Source: Pseudomonadota bacterium
GTDB taxonomy: Bacteria; Desulfobacterota; Desulfobacteria; Desulfobacterales; RPRI01
Reading direction: 5' to 3'
Assembly (NCBI GenBank): GCA_018830925.1
Contig: JAHJRK010000420.1
Span: forward strand, 1 to 39,908
DNA: 39,908 bases
Positions within the stretch are counted from its first letter, which is position 1; each line of letters begins with the position of its first letter. A program made the position numbers and the translations under genes. This document shows positions 23,929 to 30,985 of this stretch, piece by piece. The notes under the pieces were generated by a model, which saw nothing but the letters and a program-made list of their open reading frames with translations, had not been told where the DNA came from and did not search any database.

Positions 23929-25455
23929 ATGGGAATCTATGATTATACAATCTATGACATGCTGAGCCGGAGCGCCATCAGCTTCAGGAAAAATCCGGCA
24001 TGGTTTGAAGCTGAAACGAATGAGACGTTTACCTTTTTGCAGCTTAAGAAAAAGGTCGATCGATTAGCCGCTGGTCTTCAGAGAAATGGCGTAAAAAAAG
24101 GTGATCGGATTGGAGTAATAGGCAAAAACAGTGTGGAGAGTTTTCTTGTATGCATTGCGGCGGCAGCCGTTGGAGCTATCGTGGCACCTTTGAACTGGAG
24201 GTTATCCGCTGGGGAAATCGGTTATAATTTGACTGATTGCGAACCAGTAATTCTATTTTCCGATAAAGAATTTCAGGAAACGATCGAAGGATTGAGGGAC
24301 AAACTTCCCTCGGTAAAAAAATACTTTGACCTTGGTCAGGAAAAAGGCAGTTTCTCTGAATTTGATGCGCTTATGGACAATCAGGGCAACTTTAACCGAC
24401 CTGAGACCCTTTCTTCTGATGATGGCTTTGTCATTATTTATACCGCTGCTGTCGCAGGCCAACCGAGGGGTGCTCTATTAAGTCATGTTAATGTTCTTCT
24501 CGCATGTTGGGGGTTTGCAGGCTATTTGAATTTGGGGTCGGCAGATGTCCATCTAAGCATTCTGCCTTTTTTTCATGTAGCAGGGCTATTTTCTTCCATG
24601 ATCGCCCTGCAAATAGGCGCCCTCAATGTTAACGTGAATCAGTACGAGACAGATGAGGCTGTGAAGCTGATTGAAAAGAAAAAGGTATCGGTTTTATTCG
24701 AGTTTTCGCCAATTCTTTCCCAAATCCTGGAGCAAAACGAAAAAACTGGGGGAGATCTCTCATCTCTTAAGGCCGTTGCTGGTCTAGATACTCCGGAGAC
24801 AATCGAAAAATATCAGAAAACCACCGAAGGGACCTTTTACTCGTTATATGGCCAGACAGAGGTTTCTGGATTTGTCACGTTGGGTCGGTATGACGAAAGG
24901 CCCGGTTCAGCAGGGAAGATGCTTCCATTCGTGGAATTGAGTCTTGTGGATGATTATGATCGCCAAGTCCCGTTAGGCCATACAGGCGAGATCGTCACTA
25001 GAGGTCCCATGATCTTTAAAAGTTACTGGAATCTACCGGAGGAAACTGAATACACCTTCAGGAACGGGTGGCATCATACCGGAGACCGGGGACGTTTTGA
25101 TGAGGATGGTTTCCTGTGGTATGCGGGCCGGAAGGCAGAAAAGGAGCTGATCAAGCCTGGAGGGGAGAATGTCTATCCTGCTGAAGTGGAAAAAGTGATA
25201 CTTGAACACCCTGCAATTGAAAAAACCGTGGTCTTCGGGGTCCCCGACTCCAAGTGGAAAGAAGGGATCAAAGCGGTTTGCCAGTTGAAGGAAAGGGAGA
25301 CACTTGAACCACAGGAGCTGATCGATTTTGTGGGGGAGAGGATCGCAAGGTACAAGAAACCCCAGTGCGTGGAATTCGTGGTCGATCTTCCACTCCTTGA
25401 GGATGGCTCGCCCGACAGGGCAAAGGTCAAGGAGCTGTACGGCGGGGAGCAATAG
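23929..25455 (+). CDS. AMP-binding acyl-CoA ligase-like protein lacking key P-loop residues and the A10 lysine
   Basis: A 508-residue ANL-superfamily protein of the length and order of fatty-acyl or o-succinylbenzoate CoA ligases. LYGQTEVSG, TGDRGRFDEDGF and KPGGENVYPAEVEKV are typical. Two key sites deviate. The phosphate loop, normally YTSGTTG-x-PKG, is YTAAVAGQPRG at residues 171-181. The catalytic A10 lysine, normally in a TGK block, is replaced by Ser494 in EDGSPDRAKV. This would impair adenylation but may spare thioesterification. I recall related ligases with TAAVxGxPRG in deltaproteobacteria, so it is a lineage and not simple decay; the rest of the frame is intact. It starts at the ATG at 23929 and lies after the thiolase remnant. 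Confidence 0.82.
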   Translation: MGIYDYTIYDMLSRSAISFRKNPAWFEAETNETFTFLQLKKKVDRLAAGLQRNGVKKGDRIGVIGKNSVESFLVCIAAAAVGAIVAPLNWRLSAGEIGYNLTDCEPVILFSDKEFQETIEGLRDKLPSVKKYFDLGQEKGSFSEFDALMDNQGNFNRPETLSSDDGFVIIYTAAVAGQPRGALLSHVNVLLACWGFAGYLNLGSADVHLSILPFFHVAGLFSSMIALQIGALNVNVNQYETDEAVKLIEKKKVSVLFEFSPILSQILEQNEKTGGDLSSLKAVAGLDTPETIEKYQKTTEGTFYSLYGQTEVSGFVTLGRYDERPGSAGKMLPFVELSLVDDYDRQVPLGHTGEIVTRGPMIFKSYWNLPEETEYTFRNGWHHTGDRGRFDEDGFLWYAGRKAEKELIKPGGENVYPAEVEKVILEHPAIEKTVVFGVPDSKWKEGIKAVCQLKERETLEPQELIDFVGERIARYKKPQCVEFVVDLPLLEDGSPDRAKVKELYGGEQ

Positions 25456-25479
25456 CGCAGGACTGAGATCAATCGGGTA

Positions 25480-25507
25480 GGAGGCGGGGTCACCCCCGCC
25501 TTCCTCC
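25480..25507 (+). terminator. GC-rich hairpin after the ligase, no T tract
   Basis: GGCGGGG (25483-25489) pairs perfectly with CCCCGCC (25494-25500) around a TCAC loop, and GGAGG and CCTCC can extend it past a small bulge. It is 25 bp after the ligase stop. With no T run it may be a rho-independent-like end, or part of a structured RNA. Together with the adjoining CCGGACGTACGGTTCC segment it resembles sequences I have seen next to group II introns or insertion sequences. Confidence 0.4.
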
Positions 25508-25545
25508 CACACCACCGGACGTACGGTTCCGCTTCCGGCGGTTCA

Positions 25546-25878
25546 TTGAAGTACGGTTGCCCCGAGATCTTCAATACGGACCAAGGCAGCCAGTTCACCG
25601 CGGAAGCATTTACAGACGCTCTCCGTTCAAGAGACATTGCGATCAGCATGGACGGCAAGGGCCGTTGGATGGACAACGTCTTTATCGAGCGGCTGTGGAA
25701 AAGCGTCAAGTACGAAGATATTTACCTGAAGGCGTATGGTTCAATGGCGGAGGTGAAGAAAGGACTTGCCACCTATTTCATGTTCTACAACGAAAGACGA
25801 TGGCACCAAAACTTTGACAGGAAGACCCCGTCTATGATTTACTTCAGCACTCAACCGCAGAAACAGGCTGCGGCATGA
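25546..25878 (+). mobile_element. IS3-family transposase (OrfB) C-terminal fragment
   Basis: About 105 residues of the DDE integrase core of an IS3-type OrfB. FNTDQGSQF holds the second catalytic Asp, and FIERLWKSVKYE holds the third catalytic Glu. The frame ends in the normal OrfB tail (YNERRWHQNFDRKTPSMIYF). The first Asp, the whole N-terminal part and OrfA are missing, so the element is dead. The boundary falls near 25551, where the 8-mer GTACGGTT repeats the one at 25521-25528 exactly 30 bp upstream, suggesting a junction made through short homology. No right-end inverted repeat could be identified confidently in the non-coding DNA that follows (25879-26036). Confidence 0.85.
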
Positions 25879-26036
25879 CCATAAACCAGGAGCACTTTAC
25901 CACTTATAAATCCCTGTTTCCTGTCCTAAGAACCCAAGCCACCTGCAGGCACCCCCTGAATTAGTCACCTCATATTTAGGTGAATAACTACGAAATGTCA
26001 AGAGCTATAAGTAGATTCTATGGCACCCGTTTTTGA

Positions 26037-26210
26037 GAATTTTCGGATTTTTCAACGAGCGATCCAGCCATTACAAGAGATTACTATGACGAACCCGCAA
26101 AGCACTGTAAAAAAAAGTTTGATCGATTTTTCCCGGGGGCCGGACAGGTCGGCGCCTTGATCAGAGACATCAAACCGGTGCGGGAGATCAGCGGAGAAAC
26201 GGTTTCTTAA
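26037..26210 (+). pseudogene. C-terminal remnant of a second nitronate monooxygenase-like gene
   Basis: An open frame of 57 codons ending in a TAA at 26208-26210. Its last part, FFPGAGQVGALIRDIKPVRE, matches the end of nitronate monooxygenase/2-nitropropane dioxygenase proteins (consensus GQVAGLIHDIKPVKEI). The intact gene just downstream has the equivalent GQVAGLIGDVPAAAEV. There is no start or N-terminal FMN domain. It lies 21 bp before the intact gene, so a tandem pair was probably reduced to one, perhaps when the IS3 element arrived. Confidence 0.55.
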
Positions 26211-26231
26211 AAACAAATTAGGAGGTAGGAG

Positions 26232-27239
26232 ATGGCAAAGAGTCGCATATGTGAACTGGTGGGGATCCGTTATCCCATCATTCAGGCGCCGATGAACTGG
26301 GTGAGCGGTGCCGGTCTGGCTGCAGCGGTATCGAACGCAGGCGGGTTGGGCACCCTGGGTCCGAATGCGGGTGCCGATTCGATTACGGCGGATGTGGAGC
26401 TCACGGGGGAACGATTGCGGGAACAGATCAAGAAGGTGAAGAGCCTGACCCGGGCCCCATTTGCCGTAAACGTGCCCATTGGGGTCGGGGATGCCATGAA
26501 GTATTCGAAAAAGTGCGTGGAAGTGGTCATCGAGGAGGCCGTCCCCGTCGTGATCACATCGGTGGGCGGACCCAATGTGTACACCAAGACGCTCCAGAGT
26601 GCAGGGATCAAGGTCTTTCATGCCGTTTCCACGCCGAAACACGCGAAGAAGTCCGAGGCGGTTGGCGTAGACGCCGTTGTCTGCGAGGGGTTTGAAGCAG
26701 GTGGCCACAAAGGGTTCACGGAGCTGACGACCATGGTTTTGACCCCCATGGTGGCCGATGCCGTCAAGATTCCCGTCATCACAGGCGGGGGCATATGCGA
26801 TGGACGGGGGGTCTTGGCCGCCCTGGCCCTGGGGGCCGACGCCGTCTATCTGGGGACGCGCTTCATGGTCACGCAGGAATCGGAGAGCCACCAGAACGTA
26901 AAAGAGGCCATTGTCCGGGCGGAGGATGTGTGCACCGTGTCGGTACCGAAGGATTTCATGCTGGCGCGAGACCTGAGCAATACGTTTACCCGGGAGTACC
27001 TGGAGATGAGGAGATCGGGGACATCGGCTGAAGCCTTGAGTGTGTTTCTGGCCGATCATTCCCAATATCCCGGCCAGCATTTGGGTGACGCAGACAACGC
27101 CGAGATATGCTGCGGCCAGGTGGCCGGGTTGATTGGTGATGTGCCGGCGGCGGCGGAGGTCATCAACGACATCATCAAAAACCTCTTCTCGGTCCTGGAG
27201 GAAGTGAAACAAAAGCTGGCGGATTTTCAGTGTCGGTAG
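26232..27239 (+). CDS. Nitronate monooxygenase / 2-nitropropane dioxygenase-like FMN protein
   Basis: A 335-residue TIM-barrel FMN protein. YPIIQAPMNWVSGAGLAAAVSNAGGLGTLG is the diagnostic N-terminal block, which I split into YPIIQAPMNW and AVSNAGGLGTLG. CEGFEAGGHKG and ITGGGICDGRGVLAALALGA are the FMN-phosphate blocks. Characterised relatives oxidise nitronates with oxygen, and others (FabK) reduce enoyl thioesters with NAD(P)H. In an anaerobic acyl-CoA island an enoyl-thioester or other reductase role seems at least as likely as nitronate oxidation. TTAGGAGGTAGGAG is a very strong ribosome site. The gene is distinctly G+C-rich compared with the trio at 17348-21397. A group II intron fragment follows within about 50 bp of its end. 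Confidence 0.82.
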   Translation: MAKSRICELVGIRYPIIQAPMNWVSGAGLAAAVSNAGGLGTLGPNAGADSITADVELTGERLREQIKKVKSLTRAPFAVNVPIGVGDAMKYSKKCVEVVIEEAVPVVITSVGGPNVYTKTLQSAGIKVFHAVSTPKHAKKSEAVGVDAVVCEGFEAGGHKGFTELTTMVLTPMVADAVKIPVITGGGICDGRGVLAALALGADAVYLGTRFMVTQESESHQNVKEAIVRAEDVCTVSVPKDFMLARDLSNTFTREYLEMRRSGTSAEALSVFLADHSQYPGQHLGDADNAEICCGQVAGLIGDVPAAAEVINDIIKNLFSVLEEVKQKLADFQCR

Positions 27240-27284
27240 ACAGGGGGGATCAACAATTGCAGAAGCGTTGCGAGTAGATCCACG

Positions 27285-27647
27285 GTATTGATATCGCAAC
27301 ATCCAAAACGGAACCTATCGTGCCAAACCCTCCAAGCGAATCTATGTACCAAAGCCGGACGGCAAACAAAGACCAATCGGGATAGCAGCATTGGAAGACA
27401 AGATAGCCGAACTGGCCGTGGTGACCGTACTGAACCAGATATATGAAGAAGACTGGGATTCAGCTACGGATTCCGACCAGGGAAAAGCCAGCATAGGGCT
27501 TTGGACGCAATCTATATAGGGATCACCAAACGCAAGGTGAACTGGGTGCTGGAAGTGGACATCCGAAGTTTTTTTGACAACCTTGATCACGGATGGCTGC
27601 TTAAATTTCTGGAGCACCACATATCACGGCTTTTGTCCAGTGAATGA
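27285..27647 (+). pseudogene. Group II intron reverse transcriptase fragment with a frameshift
   Basis: Two frames together spell the N-terminal part of a group II intron maturase. First frame: YRAKPSKRIYVPKPDGKQRP, then IGIAALEDKIAELAVVTVLN. Near 27450 (EED/W) it shifts, and the second frame continues GFSYGFRPGKSQHRALDA, ITKRKVNWVLEVDIRSFFDN, ending at a TGA at 27645-27647. RT motifs up to the first catalytic Asp block (VDIRSFFDNLDH) are present; the YADD block, thumb, maturase and endonuclease parts are gone. It is dead. No intron RNA domain V could be recognised. Confidence 0.8.
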
Positions 27648-28007
27648 TCGCAAGAAAGATGTATCTCTTGGAGTAGGCCGCTTGTTGAGTATGCCTCCAA
27701 TAGATTATATATAATGTTATATTAAATTGTTATGCAGTTGAATTTAGTAAAACATTAAGACCGCTGACGTTAGTTAATTTTTCATTTAAGATTAAGTTCG
27801 CATTTAAAGTGCGATTTGGTCAACAGCCCGGTTGGAGTTAATCATTAAAGAATTAGCACAATTTGAAGCTGATTATAATAATGTATAATTTTCAGCGATC
27901 GCATCTTTCTATATGTCAAAAATCAGAAAGACCATCAAATGGATAATATATTTGCAGCTGTTGATCAAATAATAATCGGCCGCGAATACTCCCCAAAAGG
28001 AGTTTTT
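27648..28007. other. Non-coding spacer before the MBL-fold gene
   Basis: An A+T-rich stretch with no family-like reading frame. It should carry the promoter of the MBL-fold gene, but I see no convincing -35/-10 pair. An in-frame ATG at 27939 lengthens the downstream ORF without any ribosome site. Confidence 0.4.
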
Positions 28008-28982
28008 ATGCTTAAGGAAATATTTCCCAATCTGTTTCAAGTTAAAATTCCGTTACCGGAAAGCCCACTTAGATATTTGAATTCATATGTTATTAAAGGT
28101 GGTGACAGAAATCTAGTGATCGATACCGGATTCAATCACCCGAAGTGTCTCAAGGCTATGCAGGCCAGTCTGGAAGAACTCCATGTCGATCTGAATCATA
28201 CCGATTTTTTTATTACCCATCTGCACGCAGATCATTTTGGTCTAGTTGGTAGGCTTGTTGCAGAAACCGGTATTATTTATTTCAACCGGCCGGATAAGGA
28301 ACTGCTCCAATCCTGGGAGGGGTTTGAGCCTATGATTGAATACGCCGGGAAAAACGGTTTTCCCGGAAACGAATTAAGAACCGCTCTTCACCAGCATCCT
28401 GGCTTTAAAAATGGTTCGGACTGGACGCCGGAACTGAGCATTATAAACGATGGGGACATGTTCAATATTGACGACTACCATTTTGCCTGCGTACAAACGC
28501 CCGGCCATACCATGGGACATATCTGTCTGTATGAACCTGACCGGAAAATTCTTATTGCAGGGGATCATCTTCTGATCGATATTACGCCCTATATTCAGTG
28601 CTGGTCCGACGATGAAAATCCGCTAAAGAATTATCTATCCAGCTTGGACAAGGTCTATGAGCTGGAAGTGAAAACAGTTCTGCCCGGACACCGTCGAATC
28701 TTTAGTGATCATCGACAGAGAATTGACGAATTAAAACAGCATCACGCAATCAGAGCGGAGGAATCCTTGGACATCCTGAAGGAGGGACCTCTGACCGCCT
28801 TTGAAGTGGCATCCAGAATGACTTGGGGCATCCGGTGCAATTCCTGGGAAGAGTTTCCGGTTGCGCAACGCTGGTTTGCCACTGGCGAGGCGATTTCTCA
28901 CCTGCGTTTTCTTGTAGAAGAGGGTAAGATCTGCCGACTTAAAAATGGAAATATTACGGTCTATGCGCTGATAAAACATTGA
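28008..28982 (+). CDS. MBL-fold metallohydrolase with C-terminal winged-helix domain
   Basis: A 324-residue metallo-beta-lactamase-fold hydrolase. THLHADHFGLVGRL carries the metal-binding HxHxDH set. PGHTMGHICLY has the next metal His, and IAGDHLLIDIT the bridging Asp. LPGHRRIF holds the last His. Residues about 255-324 form the small winged-helix domain found in the LACTB2-like branch (AISHLRFLVEEGKI). Relatives include glyoxalase-II-type thioesterases, and next to an acyl-CoA island a thioester hydrolase role is possible. AAAAGGAG ahead of the ATG at 28008 fixes the start; an upstream ATG at 27939 lacks one. A strong terminator hairpin follows the stop. Confidence 0.85.
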   Translation: MLKEIFPNLFQVKIPLPESPLRYLNSYVIKGGDRNLVIDTGFNHPKCLKAMQASLEELHVDLNHTDFFITHLHADHFGLVGRLVAETGIIYFNRPDKELLQSWEGFEPMIEYAGKNGFPGNELRTALHQHPGFKNGSDWTPELSIINDGDMFNIDDYHFACVQTPGHTMGHICLYEPDRKILIAGDHLLIDITPYIQCWSDDENPLKNYLSSLDKVYELEVKTVLPGHRRIFSDHRQRIDELKQHHAIRAEESLDILKEGPLTAFEVASRMTWGIRCNSWEEFPVAQRWFATGEAISHLRFLVEEGKICRLKNGNITVYALIKH

Positions 28983-28999
28983 TGTCTGTTTGGTTTTCG

Positions 29000-29031
29000 G
29001 GTAAAGGCATCGGTTATCCGATGCCTTTACC
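29000..29031 (+). terminator. Perfect 14-bp stem-loop after the MBL-fold gene
   Basis: GGTAAAGGCATCGG (29000-29013) pairs perfectly with CCGATGCCTTTACC (29018-29031) around a TTAT loop, 17 bp after the stop codon. There is no T run after the stem, so termination may need Rho or work in both directions. Confidence 0.6.
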
Positions 29032-29513
29032 ACAGAGTACCTTTCTTGATGGTTGAACTCAAGATATTCCACCGATGTTGACGATGGCTCCCTCCAGCTC
29101 TCAAATAGCAGGAGACATCTGGAAGGTGGAAAGCTGAAAAACAGATAGCATTGACTCACATACAGTTGCAGTTTATAGTAACATTTATCATTGAGGCAAT
29201 GGGAATGGGAATTATAATTGTCGTTGATCACTGGGGTGAGAGAAAAGGCGCAAGGAGGCTGAAAAAGCTCATCGCAGATATCAAGCACAGCTACATCTAC
29301 TGAACATAGAAAAAAGATCAGTACTTTCCCGGTTGCATCAACGGGAGTTTCATCCTTGTTGATGTAGTCGAATGTCATCTTCAAGGATAGCAACTCTATT
29401 ATATAACATCTTTCCGATGAAGTCGTGGTACTCATATTTTAACCTGGCTCCAATTTGGCAGACATTATTTCTTATCAATAAATTGAAACGATGTCTATGA
29501 ATTACAAGTATGC
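29032..29513. other. Non-coding spacer between two convergent genes
   Basis: No recognised gene. The most natural-looking small frame is 29199-29303 on the plus strand: 34 residues, hydrophobic MGMGIIIVVDHWG followed by basic ERKGARRLKKLI. It has no clear ribosome site and no known family, so I do not call it a gene. Confidence 0.35.
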
Positions 29514-30038
29514 CTATAATCCTTCTGCCTTGTATTTTCTGGATAATCTGGCATACACCTTGTGCGCCTCTTTTATCCACCATTGTTGATCAGGTGAAGG
29601 CGATCCTTTGATTTTGCCAGGTACGCCGACTACAAATGAATTGTCGGGAATCTTCATCCCCTGACGGACTAAGCAGTTGGCTCCTATAATGCACTTGCTA
29701 CCAATTGTAACATCATGTAGGATTGTTGCATTCATTCCGATAAGAACGTCATCTCCAACGCTAGTACAATTTAAAACAGCGCCGTGACCGATATGGACTC
29801 TATTGCCTATAAACACATCTCCTATTACAGTCGACGGTGTGCCCGAATGGATAACACAATTATCTTCAATGGCTGTATTATTGCCAATTGTGATTTTTCC
29901 AAAATCCCCTCTGATCACAGCACCTGGCCACACACTGGAGTTCTGCCCAATTTCAACATCTCCAACGATGTAAGCAGCTTCACTCACGAACGCCGATTTT
30001 GCGATATTCGGGGTCTTACTATTAAATTTTCTTATCAC
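29514..30038 (-). CDS. Gamma-carbonic-anhydrase-like left-handed beta-helix protein
   Basis: A 174-residue hexapeptide-repeat protein of the gamma-carbonic anhydrase/PaaY/YrdA family. Repeats run from about residue 15 to 130 (VGDVEIGQNSSVWPGAVI onwards). Two of the three usual metal-binding His are seen, in VIHSG and in HIGHG. The third, normally the His of LHG, is Asn in AVLNCTSV. Metal binding or activity may therefore be altered; related proteins act as carbonic anhydrases or CoA thioesterases. The family start (MIRKFN) corresponds to the GTG at 30038, with AAGAGG upstream; a longer ATG start at 30071 adds 11 residues. It faces the MBL-fold gene and shares no operon with the neighbouring remnant. 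Confidence 0.85.
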   Translation of the reverse strand: MIRKFNSKTPNIAKSAFVSEAAYIVGDVEIGQNSSVWPGAVIRGDFGKITIGNNTAIEDNCVIHSGTPSTVIGDVFIGNRVHIGHGAVLNCTSVGDDVLIGMNATILHDVTIGSKCIIGANCLVRQGMKIPDNSFVVGVPGKIKGSPSPDQQWWIKEAHKVYARLSRKYKAEGL

Positions 30039-30063
30039 TTGCAACCTCTTCAATAATAATAGT

Positions 30064-30260
30064 TTATCCAAGCTTTTTATCTAAAGCATTCTGAACTTCC
30101 CTCTTATATAATTTTAGAAATTGAAGTCTTGCATTTTCATCGAGGTTGACGATTTACTGACTTCAGGAAGCTTCAATAAAAAAACCGCATTAAGATTTTT
30201 CAAGATCGACAAACCACTGGAATCGCTGTCTCCTCCTACAAAATAGTAGCTTTCGGGTTG
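30064..30260 (-). pseudogene. Unassigned frame-shifted remnant
   Basis: Two overlapping minus-strand frames read like one broken protein. Upstream: SYYFVGGDSDSSGLSILKN and LNAVFLLKLPEV. Downstream, after a shift and ending at a TAA (30064-30066): IVNLDENARLQFLKLYKREV. Parts recur at 1237-1284 (GD-x-DSSGL-x-ILKN) and at 30943-30985 (LPPQIINLDKKARLQ). Differences in the last pair include two silent changes in seven, which hints at a coding past. I do not recognise the family. It lies 25 bp upstream of the gamma-carbonic-anhydrase-like gene. Confidence 0.4.
30194..30241. repeat. 48-bp dispersed repeat, copy 2 (partner at 1237-1284)
   Basis: Matches 1237-1284 in the same orientation with about six differences. 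It falls inside the unassigned minus-strand remnant, so it is probably a shared gene scrap. Confidence 0.6.
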
Positions 30261-30453
30261 AAATTGAAGTAAGGATTATCACTTGAAATCTTCAAAGATT
30301 CCTCTTGCTACGGGCGGTGCAGTTACGGACTTCCGGGCATGGACAGTTCATGCCCCTCATCCCGCTCCTTCTACTCCGCCCAGAGTTTATCCTGAACGAA
30401 GTGAAGGACCTTTCCCCTCAGAAAACCATAAAAAAAGCGGTTGAAGCCGGAGT

Positions 30454-30729
30454 TCAGCCGGGCGCTTGTGCATCGGCTGCAACGTCTTGGCAGCCTATTT
30501 TTTCGTATAATGTCTCAGGGGCTACATCGGCGCCATTCGGCCAGGAGATTGTTCCGCCTTCTATCGTTGCCTTTTGGAAAAAGACCGTGTCTCGCAGCGG
30601 TTCAAAAACAGGGCCTTTCCCGACATACCCTGAGAAGTCTATGTCACCACTCTTCCCATCGTCGAATACAACACGATAGACAAACCCTCCCCTATATTCT
30701 ATTTTTATCACGTCGTTCATATTCCACAT
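30454..30729 (-). CDS. DUF2442-family protein
   Basis: A 91-residue protein with the DUF2442 pattern: VIKIEYRGGFVYRVVFDDG, then a short acidic stretch, IDFSGYVGKGPVFEPLRD, and ISWPNGADVAPETLY. DUF2442 genes often sit next to DUF4160 genes and have been suggested as toxin-antitoxin-like pairs, though function is not settled. The frame is complete with GAGGTGAATT before the ATG at 30729. The DUF4160 gene that should precede it is present only as a truncated remnant, 8 bp upstream, so this may be an orphan partner. The last residues (ADAQAPG) are not typical and may reflect a junction with a dispersed repeat near 30385-30415. Confidence 0.72.
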   Translation of the reverse strand: MWNMNDVIKIEYRGGFVYRVVFDDGKSGDIDFSGYVGKGPVFEPLRDTVFFQKATIEGGTISWPNGADVAPETLYEKIGCQDVAADAQAPG

Positions 30730-30737
30730 AATTCACC

Positions 30738-30908
30738 TCACTCCAAAGGAGCTATTTTCTTTACTTCCTTACCTGCTCTTGCCAGCTCCCAATCTTCTTC
30801 AAGTTCGTTAAGGCGGATGTCTATCCACTCCCTGACGAGTCTCGTTGCTGTTTTTGAATTCAGATTTCCCTTCAAATCATTATTCACTACAGAATCAGTA
30901 GTGACATA
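30738..30908 (-). pseudogene. DUF4160-family remnant, N-terminus missing
   Basis: A 56-residue frame ending at a TGA (30738-30740). LNSKTATRLVREWIDIRLNE and ELEEDWELARAGKEVKKI match the C-terminal half of DUF4160 proteins, which normally begin with a metal-binding HxPPHxH-type segment. A stop codon precedes the frame at 30909-30911 and the N-terminal half is not found, so the gene is broken. Its order relative to DUF2442 is that of the usual pair. Confidence 0.6.
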
Positions 30909-30942
30909 TCATAATTTTCGAGGAAATAAAATCAATAATTAC

Positions 30943-30985
30943 GCGTTGAAGTCTTGCCTTTTTGTCGAGATTGATGATTTGTGGA
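30943..30985. repeat. Short dispersed repeat related to 30117-30160
   Basis: TTGAAGTCTTGC and GATTTGTGGAGGAAGC are shared in pattern with the segment 30122-30156 in the same orientation. Read on the minus strand it gives LPPQIINLDKKARLQ, similar to the unassigned remnant nearby. Confidence 0.45.

Noticed and set aside
26021..26040. Sigma-54-like promoter (TGGCAC box) before the nitronate monooxygenase-like gene
   Set aside because: The -12 box does not hold GC at the required spacing (TTTGA instead of TTGC), so the match is only half.
26052..27302. 416-codon open frame on the minus strand opposite the nitronate monooxygenase-like gene
   Set aside because: It mirrors a G+C-rich real gene, has low-complexity His/Arg-rich sequence with no family pattern, and no ribosome site. 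It is an antisense shadow.
28731..29435. 234-codon minus-strand frame in the spacer after the MBL-fold gene
   Set aside because: Part overlaps the end of the MBL-fold gene antisense, the peptide has no recognisable motif, and a strong hairpin lies inside it.
30305..30679. 124-codon plus-strand frame
   Set aside because: It overlaps the DUF2442 gene in antisense and its peptide is Pro/Ser-rich without a motif.
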